DNA from: JBIOJM01 sp044450785
Lineage (GTDB): Bacteria > Planctomycetota > Planctomycetia > Isosphaerales > Isosphaeraceae
Assembly (NCBI GenBank): GCA_044450785.1
Contig: JBIOJM010000461.1
Coordinates: 1-6,366, forward strand
Direction of reading: 5' to 3'
Length of the DNA: 6,366 bases
Shown in pieces: positions 1 through 6,366 of the stretch. The notes below the pieces were generated by a model. It saw only the letters and a program-made list of their open reading frames with translations, was not told the origin of the DNA and searched no databases. The first letter of the stretch is position 1. Each line of letters begins with the position of its first letter. The translations under genes and the position numbers were made by a program.

Positions 1-221
1 CCCTTCGAGGGGGGGAAAGGGATCGCTCGGCCGCGCCGTCTTTCGATCGCGCGCAACAAAAACACCCGTCTCCCAACCGCCGCTCCAGTCCACTCAACAC
101 GAACTTTTCATCACCCCATCGCGACGGTGTCTGGGTGCCGAAGGCACAAGAGGCCGATGGCCAGCTTCGACCCAGCACGCGGACCCCGGTTCAAAGCTTG
201 GAAAAAAAACCCCTAAGATAC
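1..221. other. Left-edge region without a supportable gene
   Basis: All three forward frames are open for a long way from the left edge (frame 1 reaches a TAA at 214-216), so openness carries no information here. None of the translations resembles a protein I know, and composition becomes A-rich near 202-209 (eight A in a row). Two small hairpins are visible: GTGCC-GAA-GGCAC at 135-147 and GGCC-GAT-GGCC at 152-162. No T-tract follows either, so I do not call them a terminator. The stretch is most simply read as intergenic DNA upstream of the small gene, but the tail of a gene entering from the left cannot be excluded. Confidence 0.45.
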
Positions 222-249
222 TGGACACATGTCCTCTACGAGGTATACT
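222..249 (+). promoter_or_regulatory. Sigma-70-like promoter of the small gene
   Basis: TGGACA at 222-227 (5 of 6 to TTGACA) and TATACT at 244-249 (5 of 6 to TATAAT) are separated by 16 bases. Transcription would begin near 256, giving a leader of about 40 bases before the ATG at 295. The inverted repeat GGACA-CA-TGTCC (223-234) overlaps the -35 box and CCTC-TAC-GAGG (233-243) fills the rest of the spacer, so a regulator could bind here. A weaker alternative pair is TTCAAA (190-195) with TAAGAT (214-219). Confidence 0.5.
223..234. repeat. Inverted repeat across the -35 box, possible operator
   Basis: GGACA (223-227) and TGTCC (230-234) are exact reverse complements separated by two bases. 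The repeat overlaps the proposed -35 hexamer, which is a usual place for a repressor site. At 12 bases it could be chance. Confidence 0.3.
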
Positions 250-280
250 GGTCGAAGATGCACTACGATCCGCCACGACC

Positions 281-287
281 AGGGAGG
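281..287 (+). promoter_or_regulatory. Shine-Dalgarno that sets the start of the small gene
   Basis: AGGGAGG lies seven bases before the ATG at 295. It is a near-consensus ribosome binding site. It favours 295 over the upstream in-frame ATG at 229, which falls inside the proposed promoter. Confidence 0.65.
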
Positions 288-294
288 CCTCGCC

Positions 295-570
295 ATGGCG
301 CCGCTGGAGCAGCTCTTCGCCCTGGAAGTCGAGTTCCACCGGAGGCTCAGGAGGGCCCAGGCACTGGGCACGGCCGACGCCGCGGCGATTCACACGAGCT
401 ACGCGCTGCAATCCGGGTATGAGCGCCTCTTGCAACTCATCGGCCACGCGACCGCCCGGGACATCGAGCGGCTGGCGGAGCGGCACAATCTGGCAGGCGA
501 TGCGCGGGATGTGCTGACCGCCCGGGATTCGGTCATGAAGATTCTGGGGATTCACCCGTGCGAAACCTGA
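295..570 (+). CDS. Small helical hypothetical protein, 91 aa
   Basis: I do not recognise the family. The start at 295 is chosen because a strong AGGGAGG site lies seven bases upstream; the in-frame ATG at 229 would add 22 residues with unlike composition and would overlap the promoter. Codon third positions are strongly G/C as in the neighbouring genes, which supports a real gene. The protein begins MAPLEQLFALEVEFHRRL and is predicted by eye to be almost entirely alpha-helical, with charged amphipathic stretches at about residues 4-25, 28-50 and 53-67 and again at 71-85. It has no signal peptide, no membrane segment and one cysteine, next to the end (Cys89). It is therefore probably a soluble cytoplasmic protein. 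It has its own promoter and lies 267 bases upstream of the sigma factor gene on the same strand, so a functional link to that operon is possible but unproven. The long minus-strand frame across it has no matching codon pattern. Confidence 0.62.
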   Translation: MAPLEQLFALEVEFHRRLRRAQALGTADAAAIHTSYALQSGYERLLQLIGHATARDIERLAERHNLAGDARDVLTARDSVMKILGIHPCET

Positions 571-621
571 GGCACTGCGCGGAAATAGGTTGATCAATTC
601 GCCGGATGCATGGCATTTTCT

Positions 622-641
622 CGAGAATTGTCAGATTCTCG
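622..641. repeat. Inverted repeat downstream of the small gene
   Basis: CGAGAAT (622-628) and ATTCTCG (635-641) are perfect reverse complements around a six-base loop, TGTCAG. In RNA this would be a seven-pair stem, extendable by a U-G pair on each side. No T-run follows on either strand, so it is not a standard intrinsic terminator. It could be a processing or stabilising hairpin at the 3' end of the small transcript, or an operator for the sigma operon downstream. Its loop is the first half of the bipartite motif at 629-658. Confidence 0.4.
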
Positions 642-658
642 GTTCTCTCGGCGGTTAA
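629..658 (+). promoter_or_regulatory. Bipartite motif TGTCAG-N17-CGGTTAA, copy 1
   Basis: TGTCAG (629-634) and CGGTTAA (652-658) are separated by exactly 17 bases, and GGGAA follows at 664. The same two blocks at the same spacing recur at 5220-5249 before the surface-protein gene. The arrangement resembles a promoter or a two-part operator. As a sigma-70 promoter it would be poor, because TTGTCA (628-633) is 19-20 bases from the best -10 candidate. The role is unknown. Confidence 0.3.
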
Positions 659-724
659 ACTCAGGGAAGGGTCGCTCACGTGTGCAAGCAACCCCAGTGA
701 TCCGGCAACGTTCGATTGAAGGGT

Positions 725-748
725 GGAACACGGGGAGACCTGTCGGTC
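725..748 (+). promoter_or_regulatory. Candidate ECF-type promoter of the sigma-kinase operon
   Basis: GGAAC at 725-729 is the common -35 core of many ECF sigma factors, and GTC at 746-748 (as GGTCG) stands 16 bases further on, close to the GGAAC-N16-CGTC type of ECF promoter. Transcription would start near 755, just before the hairpin at 757-781. ECF genes are often autoregulated, so this could be the sigma factor's own promoter. Both blocks are short and the -10 is imperfect. Confidence 0.35.
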
Positions 749-756
749 GGCCCAAG

Positions 757-781
757 GGGCGGGGTCAGGAGACCCGCGCCC
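757..781 (+). other. GC-rich hairpin in the sigma operon leader
   Basis: GGGTC (762-766) pairs with GACCC (771-775) around AGGA, and GGGC (757-760) pairs with GCCC (778-781) across a small 1x2 internal loop, giving about nine mostly G-C pairs. No T-tract follows, so it is not an intrinsic terminator. If transcription starts near 755 this hairpin would cap the 5' end of the mRNA. Confidence 0.4.
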
Positions 782-789
782 AGCAGCCT

Positions 790-806
790 GTCAATCGCAG
801 ATTGAC
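790..806. repeat. Perfect 7-bp inverted repeat before the sigma gene
   Basis: GTCAATC (790-796) and GATTGAC (800-806) are exact reverse complements around the triplet GCA. The repeat ends about 20 bases before the Shine-Dalgarno GAGG at 828. It could be a protein-binding operator or a second leader hairpin that influences translation of the sigma factor. Confidence 0.45.
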
Positions 807-827
807 GCCAAGCTAGCCCCCGCCAGT

Positions 828-831
828 GAGG
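828..831 (+). promoter_or_regulatory. Shine-Dalgarno GAGG of the sigma factor
   Basis: GAGG is six bases before ATG 838 and only three before ATG 835. It overlaps the GTG at 826, which makes that codon an unlikely start. It favours 838. Confidence 0.45.
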
Positions 832-837
832 TCCATG

Positions 838-1455
838 ATGCCGCGTCCCGAGAGGAGACCGAGCCCGCCGTCGTCGGTGAGCGAGCTGGCGGCATTGGCC
901 AAGCTGTTCGAGGAACACCGCGCGCGGCTCCTGGCCATGGTCCGAAGGCGGATCGATCCGGCTCTGGCGGCGCGGTTCGATCCCGAAGAGATCCTCGCCG
1001 AGGCCTTTCTCCGCTCCGTGGACCGGTGGTCTGACTACGACCCGGAGGCGATGTCCACCTACACCTGGCTCTATCGGATCGTGCTCGACTGCGTGATCGA
1101 GGCCTGGCGCAAGGCCAATGCCGCCGGCCGGTCGATCCAGCGCGAGGTCCCCTGGCCCGAGCGCTCGTCGGTCCAGCTCGGCCTGGGCCTGGTCGGCTCG
1201 ACGACCAGTCCCAGCGAAGCGTTCGCCCGCGCCGAGCTGCGCGAGCGGATCACCTGGGCCGTCCAGCAGCTCAAGCCCGATGACCGGGAAATCCTCGGCA
1301 TGCGCCACTTCGACGACCTGTCGTACCAGGACGCAGCCGCGGTTCTGGGCATCAGCCCGGACGCCGCCATGCAACGCTACGTCCGCGCCCTGCGGCGGCT
1401 CAAGCTTCTCTGGAACAAGATCGAGCCACGCGACCAACCGGAGCCCGAGCCATGA
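838..1455 (+). CDS. ECF-type RNA polymerase sigma factor, kinase-linked
   Basis: This is a 205-aa sigma-70 family protein with only regions 2 and 4, the ECF layout; it would bind core RNA polymerase and direct it to a special promoter set. Region 2 spans about residues 19-92: FEEHRARLL, then the acidic core-binding helix DPEEILAEAFLRSVDRW, then the promoter-melting part ending WLYRIVLDCVIEAWRK. A 40-residue linker follows. Region 4 spans about 134-191 with LKPDDREILGMRHFDDLSYQ and the helix-turn-helix DAAAVLGISPDAAMQRYVRA. There is no added C-terminal domain. The start at 838 is chosen because GAGG (828-831) is six bases upstream; ATG 835 and GTG 826 are alternatives that add one or four residues. 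The stop overlaps the kinase start by four bases. Planctomycete ECF groups linked to Ser/Thr kinases are known, and I infer this belongs with them. No anti-sigma factor is visible nearby, so the kinase may take that place. Confidence 0.9.
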   Translation: MPRPERRPSPPSSVSELAALAKLFEEHRARLLAMVRRRIDPALAARFDPEEILAEAFLRSVDRWSDYDPEAMSTYTWLYRIVLDCVIEAWRKANAAGRSIQREVPWPERSSVQLGLGLVGSTTSPSEAFARAELRERITWAVQQLKPDDREILGMRHFDDLSYQDAAAVLGISPDAAMQRYVRALRRLKLLWNKIEPRDQPEPEP

Positions 1456-4400
1456 GAACGGACGACTCGACCACCACACCCTTGTCCGACGAGAATGTCT
1501 ACGTCGCCTTTCTCAAGGACTTCGAGTCGGCGACCGACCCCGAGCAGGTCGTTGGCGAATACGCCCAGCGCTACCCGCACCTGGCCGGCGAGCTGCGGGC
1601 CATGGCCGGAATGCGCCGGACGCTCGACCGATCGGCGCCGGCCGACGAGGGCGAGGAGTCGCAGCCCGAGCGGCTGGGCGACTTTCGGATCGTCGGCCGG
1701 ATCGCGCACGGCGGCATGGGGGCGATCTACGAGGCGATCCAGGAGCCGCTGGGCCGCCGGGTCGCGGTCAAGATCATCCGGGGCCATCACCGGCACTTGA
1801 CCGGCATGCTCCAGGGCCGGTTCCTCCGCGAGCAGAAGGTGCTGGCGCAGTTGCACCACACTCACATCGTGCCGATCCACGCGGCTGGCCTTGACGGCGC
1901 CCTCCAATATTTCGCCATGTCTTATATCGACGGCGCCGCCTTGCACCACGTCGTTCGCACGGCACAGCTCCACGAGTGGTCCAGCGCACGCGGCCAGACC
2001 CCGACTCTCGCCGTGCTGGCTGCCGAGGCCCAATCTCGCCTGAGCGGCGAATCGCAGCTCGCCGGCGAGGATAAAGCCCCGGCCAACGGCCATCCCGAGC
2101 AGCCCGCTGCCGATGTCCGGTCCCCTTCTGCAGATTCTCTCGGTGAACCCTCGCGCGTTGATCCAAAGCCCGAGACCGAGCTGGCCCCGGCACTCTCCGG
2201 CACTGGTAATGGCAAGCTCGTCCTCTCACCCGAGTATTTCCGTTCGGTGGCCCGGGTGATGATCGACGCGGCCGAGGCCCTCCAGCATGCCCACGAGGCG
2301 GGGATCATCCACCGCGACCTCAAACCGTCGAACCTGATGGTCGACACGGCCGAGCACTGCTGGGTACTCGACTTCGGCCTGGCCGGCTACCTGAAGGCGC
2401 AGGCCAATGGGCACGCGCACGACGGGCCGCCCGCGCCGGAAGCCAAGCCCGCGATCGATCTGGGCCCCGAGCCCAACCCGCCCACCATGAGCGGCGTGGT
2501 CGGGACGCCCCACTACATGGCCCCCGAGCAATTCCAGGGGCGAGCCGATGCGCGGGCCGACGTCTGGGGTCTGGGGGTGATCCTCTACGAGCTCTTGACG
2601 CTGCGCCGGGCATTCCAGGGCCAAAAGGAGATCGAATCGCCCGACCCGCCCCGTCCCCGCGACCTCGTCCACGACCTTCCTCTGGACCTGGATGCGATCT
2701 GCTGGAAGACCATCCGCAAAGAGCCCGCCCAGCGGTATCCCGCGGCCCGAGCGCTGGCCGACGACCTGCGGCACTGGCTCAAGAGCGAGCCGGTCCAGGC
2801 CCGGCCGGCGCACACGTTGCGGCGCGTGCTGCTCTGGGTGAAGCGGAACAAAGGCTGGGCGGCGGCGATCGCCCTCGCCACGCTGGCGTTCGTGGCGGTC
2901 AGTGCCGCAGCGATTTACGTCAACAAGACGCAGGCTGATGCGGCGCGGGCCGTGGCGCTCGCCGCCGGAGAAAAACAGCACGAAGCCGAGGAACGGGCCG
3001 CGGCAGAGCACCGCGAGGCCCAGACCCAGCAGCGCGAGGCCTTGATCCAGCAGATGCAGCGGGTTCGCTTGACCTACCAGCGAGAGTCTTGGTCGACGGG
3101 CGCGTGGGACCTGGCGCGGCGGGCCGCCACGATCGAGCGCGACCCACGAATCCAGGCCGAGGCCGCCACCCTACTGGCCGGCATCGACGTACGCAGGGTC
3201 AAGTCGCTTGCCCTGCCCGGCACGGCGCTGGCCTTCAATCCCTCGGGAAAGCGCTTGATGATCGGTGGATCGAACCCGTTACGGCGCGAGACCGACCGAC
3301 CGGTCCAGGTCTGGGACAGCACGACTGACCAGGCCCAACCTACGCAGGTTACGGGCGAGGGCGTCTTTGGTTTCCGGGCCGACGGAACCCCTCTGCTCCT
3401 CAAAGTCCCCGGGACCGACCGATCGAAGGCGCAACTTTGGGACGTGATCAAGGCGCAAGTCCTCCACGAGTTCAAATCTCCCCTGGAGAGCAAGTCGGCC
3501 ATCAGAGGCTTTGCCCTCACACCGGACGGGACATTGGTCGCGGCCTCGGCGCGCGCTCTCGATGAAAAAGGAGAGCCTGACGCCGTCGGCGTCATCGCCG
3601 TCTGGGAAGCAGCCTCGGGCCGAGAGATCTTCCGATCGGCGTCCCAGGGCGTCACCGAGGTGGCCCTGGCCCCGGATGCCAGCCTGCTCGCCGCCGGGCA
3701 TGAGGATGGAGAGATCACCGTCTGGTCCCTGCCCAAGGGCGAACCGATCGCCACCTTGAAGGCCGACCGGAACAGGATCAACTGTCTTGTTTTTGGTCGC
3801 GACCCGTTCCGTCGCGCGGGTCCAAGACGCCCAGGGAGCACCTGGTTGCTGGCCGCAGGTGATAACGGCGGCGGTGTCATCGTCTGGGACCTGCGAATGC
3901 GGATTCCCCGGAGCATCTGCCACGGTCCAACGAGTTCTTCCGAAGTCCTGGCCCTGGCTCTCAGCCCCGACAGGATGACGCTGGCCTCCTCGGGGCGGGG
4001 CTTCGTCCAGCTTTGGGACATCGCCTCGGGACAATTCCTGCTCAACGTCGGCGCCGGCAACTACGTGACCGCCCTGTCGTTTTCACCCGACGGCAGGCGA
4101 CTGGCCGTGGGAAGTATCGGGGCGTTCGGTTGGCCTGACAGTGTGGATGTCTGGGAACTGGAGCCTGGGCGTGGGATTGAAAGCTTACGCGGGCTCTCGG
4201 GGTTTGTTTTGACATCGATAGTCTCGCTCGAAGGCCGCATGGTCGCCGCATTGTCGAATGACTGGCATGTCGGGATCTGGGATCGATCCGCCCATCGCTT
4301 GCTTCATGTCCTGGAGGTGACGCCCGGGTTCTTCCTCGACAATGCTGCGCTGGCGTTCAGGCTCGACGGCCGGCAGCTTGCATACACGGCAGGCCGCGAA

Positions 4401-5195
4401 GCGTCGTTGTGGGACGTGGCCACGGGCGAGGCAATCAAGACCTGGAGATTACCTGCTGGTCTGGTTGACCAGATGGCCTTTACGGAGTCGAACCGGCTCT
4501 TGGTGTTCCGCGAGGAGACGGAAACCTGCGAAGTCGGGCCGTTCAGGAATTTCGACGCCCGCAAGTATCCCCGCGTTTGCCGGGTCAGGGACCTGCTCGG
4601 CCACGAACCCCTCAAGCCACTGGCCGAGATCCGGGACTGCAACCTGCATGTCTTTCACGCAGCCTGTTCTCCCGATGGGAGATATTACGTGGTCGAGGGC
4701 AAGGGAGGCGCGGTGGGCCGGGAAACACGAATCGCGAATCTGTACGAAGGCCCCACCGGCAAAAAGCTCGGAACGCTGCCGAGTCAAAGCCCTCCCAATT
4801 GGGATAGTGCGTCGTTCAAGTTCGACACCACGGGGACCGTCTTGAGTTTTGTCTCCTTCACCAAGGAACTTCGAACGTTCTTGCTTGAAATGCCATCCCG
4901 AGCGGTCCTGCGACAATTCGATGAGGTTCCCCAGTGCCTCGGCCCCCGGGCGAGGCGGTGGTTGATGGACTCCGCCGCCACTGGCGATCAACCCCGCGCC
5001 TTGACCCTCTTCGAGGAGGACCGCCAGGAGCCGCTGATCAAGTTCGTGCTCGACCTGGGAAACAACTTGGGGACGGGGAAGCCCCAGTTCAGTCCGGACG
5101 GTTTGCACCTGGTCTGGGGCACCAGCGGCGGTGTGACGGTGGTTGACCTGGTCGAGGTCAACCGCCGGCTGAGTGAACTCGGCCTGGGGTGGTAG
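1452..5195 (+). CDS. Membrane Ser/Thr protein kinase with WD40-like propeller region
   Basis: This 1247-aa protein would phosphorylate Ser/Thr on partner proteins in the cytoplasm and sense through a C-terminal domain across the membrane. Residues 15-60 are a helical N-terminal extension. The kinase domain (about 77-445) has the glycine loop IAHGGMGAIY (84-93), the ATP lysine in VAVK (Lys107), the helix C glutamate in FLREQ (Glu127), HRDLKPSN (287-294, catalytic Asp289), DFG (307-309), GTPHYMAPEQ (351-360), DVWGLG (370-375) and the late Arg428, so it should be active. About 90 low-complexity residues are inserted at 170-260, and the activation segment is about 20 residues longer than usual. 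A basic stretch (RRVLLWVKRNK) precedes one membrane helix at 468-490, which puts the kinase inside. A Gln/Glu/Ala-rich coiled coil covers 492-540. Degenerate WD40-like repeats fill about 583-1235, with VQVWD 618, AQLWD 660, IAVWE 715, ITVWS 755, VIVWD 809, VQLWD 852, VDVWE 898, VGIWD 940 and ASLWD 984. GGAG at 1440-1443 inside the sigma gene is its ribosome site. The ATGA overlap implies coupled translation with the sigma factor. Confidence 0.93.
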   Translation: MRTDDSTTTPLSDENVYVAFLKDFESATDPEQVVGEYAQRYPHLAGELRAMAGMRRTLDRSAPADEGEESQPERLGDFRIVGRIAHGGMGAIYEAIQEPLGRRVAVKIIRGHHRHLTGMLQGRFLREQKVLAQLHHTHIVPIHAAGLDGALQYFAMSYIDGAALHHVVRTAQLHEWSSARGQTPTLAVLAAEAQSRLSGESQLAGEDKAPANGHPEQPAADVRSPSADSLGEPSRVDPKPETELAPALSGTGNGKLVLSPEYFRSVARVMIDAAEALQHAHEAGIIHRDLKPSNLMVDTAEHCWVLDFGLAGYLKAQANGHAHDGPPAPEAKPAIDLGPEPNPPTMSGVVGTPHYMAPEQFQGRADARADVWGLGVILYELLTLRRAFQGQKEIESPDPPRPRDLVHDLPLDLDAICWKTIRKEPAQRYPAARALADDLRHWLKSEPVQARPAHTLRRVLLWVKRNKGWAAAIALATLAFVAVSAAAIYVNKTQADAARAVALAAGEKQHEAEERAAAEHREAQTQQREALIQQMQRVRLTYQRESWSTGAWDLARRAATIERDPRIQAEAATLLAGIDVRRVKSLALPGTALAFNPSGKRLMIGGSNPLRRETDRPVQVWDSTTDQAQPTQVTGEGVFGFRADGTPLLLKVPGTDRSKAQLWDVIKAQVLHEFKSPLESKSAIRGFALTPDGTLVAASARALDEKGEPDAVGVIAVWEAASGREIFRSASQGVTEVALAPDASLLAAGHEDGEITVWSLPKGEPIATLKADRNRINCLVFGRDPFRRAGPRRPGSTWLLAAGDNGGGVIVWDLRMRIPRSICHGPTSSSEVLALALSPDRMTLASSGRGFVQLWDIASGQFLLNVGAGNYVTALSFSPDGRRLAVGSIGAFGWPDSVDVWELEPGRGIESLRGLSGFVLTSIVSLEGRMVAALSNDWHVGIWDRSAHRLLHVLEVTPGFFLDNAALAFRLDGRQLAYTAGREASLWDVATGEAIKTWRLPAGLVDQMAFTESNRLLVFREETETCEVGPFRNFDARKYPRVCRVRDLLGHEPLKPLAEIRDCNLHVFHAACSPDGRYYVVEGKGGAVGRETRIANLYEGPTGKKLGTLPSQSPPNWDSASFKFDTTGTVLSFVSFTKELRTFLLEMPSRAVLRQFDEVPQCLGPRARRWLMDSAATGDQPRALTLFEEDRQEPLIKFVLDLGNNLGTGKPQFSPDGLHLVWGTSGGVTVVDLVEVNRRLSELGLGW

Positions 5196-5197
5196 CG

Positions 5198-5224
5198 TGA
5201 CATTTTGTCGGACATGCCCTGTCA
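5198..5224. repeat. Imperfect palindrome just after the kinase stop
   Basis: TGACA (5198-5202) and TGTCA (5220-5224) are the outer arms. Inside are TGTC (5206-5209) and GACA (5211-5214), so GACA and TGTC blocks alternate and could fold as two small hairpins or act as a symmetric protein site. It begins three bases after the TAG stop. No T-run follows, so it is not a clear terminator. The right arm is also the first half of motif copy 2. Confidence 0.35.
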
Positions 5225-5249
5225 GGCCGTGGCGTTTCCTCGCGGTTAA
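5220..5249 (+). promoter_or_regulatory. Bipartite motif TGTCAG-N17-CGGTTAA, copy 2
   Basis: TGTCAG (5220-5225) and CGGTTAA (5243-5249) repeat the blocks and the 17-base spacing of 629-658, and GGGAA again follows (5258-5262). It stands about 210 bases before the ATG of the surface-protein gene; copy 1 is about 180 bases before the sigma gene. It may mark a shared promoter or operator. Confidence 0.3.
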
Positions 5250-5344
5250 GTATGGGGGGGAACGAGCCAGGAGAGCCTGCCCTGCGGGCGCAGCGAGGAA
5301 TATCGCTCCCTGATCGTCTCTGTTCCGCTCGGAATCTGCGGTTT

Positions 5345-5382
5345 TGATCGACGGTGATGGATGTTCCGACGATGTGATCGAC
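5345..5382. repeat. Short direct repeat TGATCGAC before the surface-protein gene
   Basis: TGATCGAC occurs at 5345-5352 and 5375-5382, 30 bases apart or nearly three helical turns. A third GATCGAC lies at 5449-5455, between the ribosome site and the ATG at 5457. The word also appears in nearby coding DNA (for example near 5639), so composition may explain it. Confidence 0.25.
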
Positions 5383-5456
5383 CCGGTTGAGGTGCGCACG
5401 CCACCGCGCCCCGGATCGCGTGATTGGTCCACCTGGGATTTGCCTGGAGATCGACC

Positions 5457-6366
5457 ATGGGCACGAGACTCGCTTCCCGCAAGCGGCGACAAAACCGGAA
5501 TCGGCGTGCGCTCAGGTCTACGGTCGACTGGTTAGAGCCGCGGACGCTGCTCACCGGTGGTCCCTGGATCATCAGCATCACTCCGACCCAGGTCATCAAT
5601 AGGGCGTTCGATCACGTCGACGTGACCTTCAACGAGCCGATCGACCCGACGACCTTCACCACTGCCGAAGTGAGCCTGACGGGACCAGCGGGATCGGGAA
5701 CCCTTGCCATCAAAGACGTGGTCGAGCTTGACAGCGCCGACTATCAGATCGATTTCTCTCCGCTGACGACGCGTGGTGCCTATCAGATATCCATCGGCCC
5801 CGACATCGCTGATCCCCAGGGGAACCTGATGGACCAGAACCAGGACGGCACGGGTGGGGAGCTTGACGACGTCTTCCAAGCGAACCTGACGTACGTCGTT
5901 GCCGACACGGTCTTCACCAGCGGCACCACGATCAGCGAGAGCAATACGACTTACGACGGACAGAACATCGCAATCGTCGGGACCACCGTGGCGATCGATG
6001 GCGCGCACTCCTTCAACTCGGTGCATCTCATCGACGGGGCGGTATTGACACATACCGCGGATTCCGCGAGCCAGACGCACGAGCTTGATCTGACGGTGAC
6101 TGAGCAGGTCATCGTGGACGGGTCGAGTCGGATCGACGTTTCAGGCAATGGCTACTTGCCAGGTTACACGACGGGGAACACGACCATCGGCGGTGCGACC
6201 GGCCAGAGCGGCGGCAGCTACGGTGGTCGCGGCGGCGGCGGCTCTCCTAACCTGGTCTACGGCGACTACGCCAATCCCGACGACTGGGGCGCGGGCGGGT
6301 ACAACGGGGAGGGGGGCGGTCTGGTGCGGCTAACCGCCGACACGTTGACCTTGGACGGTCAGATCG
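5457..6366 (+). CDS. LEPR-XLL surface protein with Ig-like domain, 3' end cut off
   Basis: The frame is open from ATG 5457 to the window edge (303 residues seen) and the gene continues beyond it. GGAGA at 5446-5450 is six bases upstream, and an in-frame TGA at 5421 excludes a much earlier start. The N-terminus is Arg-rich (ASRKRRQNRNRRALRS) and leads to WLEPRTLLTGG, the LEPR-XLL motif (26-32) found at the start of many large planctomycete secreted or surface proteins; there is no ordinary hydrophobic signal peptide. Residues 36-146 look like an SbsA/Big-type Ig-like domain (ISITPTQVI, VDVTFNEPID, YQISIGPDIADPQGNLMD). Residues 150-230 are Thr/Val-rich short strands (VHLIDGAVLTH, LDLTVTEQVIVDGSSRIDVS) that suggest a beta-solenoid. 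Residues 244-288 are Gly-rich (GGSYGGRGGGG, YGDYANPDDWGAGGY), followed by LVRLTADTLTLDGQI. The make-up resembles giant planctomycete adhesin-like proteins. Substrate or partner is unknown. It lies 261 bases after the kinase and shares an upstream motif with the sigma operon. Confidence 0.85.
   Translation, partial: MGTRLASRKRRQNRNRRALRSTVDWLEPRTLLTGGPWIISITPTQVINRAFDHVDVTFNEPIDPTTFTTAEVSLTGPAGSGTLAIKDVVELDSADYQIDFSPLTTRGAYQISIGPDIADPQGNLMDQNQDGTGGELDDVFQANLTYVVADTVFTSGTTISESNTTYDGQNIAIVGTTVAIDGAHSFNSVHLIDGAVLTHTADSASQTHELDLTVTEQVIVDGSSRIDVSGNGYLPGYTTGNTTIGGATGQSGGSYGGRGGGGSPNLVYGDYANPDDWGAGGYNGEGGGLVRLTADTLTLDGQI

Overview
The window looks like chromosomal DNA from a GC-rich planctomycete, most likely of the Isosphaeraceae/Gemmataceae kind. 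This is inferred from three things read in the proteins: an ECF-type sigma factor gene that overlaps the gene of a large Ser/Thr kinase, the fusion of that kinase through one membrane segment to a WD40-like propeller region, and a following large surface-type protein that carries the LEPR-XLL N-terminal motif common in planctomycetes. All genes I can support lie on the + strand. I see no tRNA, rRNA, CRISPR array or insertion sequence.

Layout. Positions 1-221 hold no gene I can support. A plausible housekeeping promoter (222-249) with an inverted repeat across it precedes a small gene of unknown function (295-570, 91 aa). A 267-base gap (571-837) follows and is rich in structure: three inverted repeats (622-641, 757-781, 790-806), an ECF-like GGAAC/GTC promoter candidate (725-748) and half of a bipartite motif pair. 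Next come the ECF sigma factor (838-1455) and the membrane kinase (1452-5195), overlapping by four bases (ATGA) and very likely one operon. After a 261-base gap (5196-5456), which carries the second copy of the bipartite motif and several short repeats, a large protein starts at 5457 and runs off the right edge. It has the LEPRTLL motif, an Ig-like domain and then a beta-strand/glycine-rich region.

How the genes may work together (inference): the kinase would sense something through its C-terminal propeller outside the cytoplasmic membrane and act on the co-translated sigma factor inside, which would redirect transcription. The same bipartite sequence, TGTCAG-N17-CGGTTAA, stands upstream of both the sigma-kinase operon and the surface-protein gene. 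The surface protein is therefore a candidate target of the same control circuit, although this rests on only two copies.
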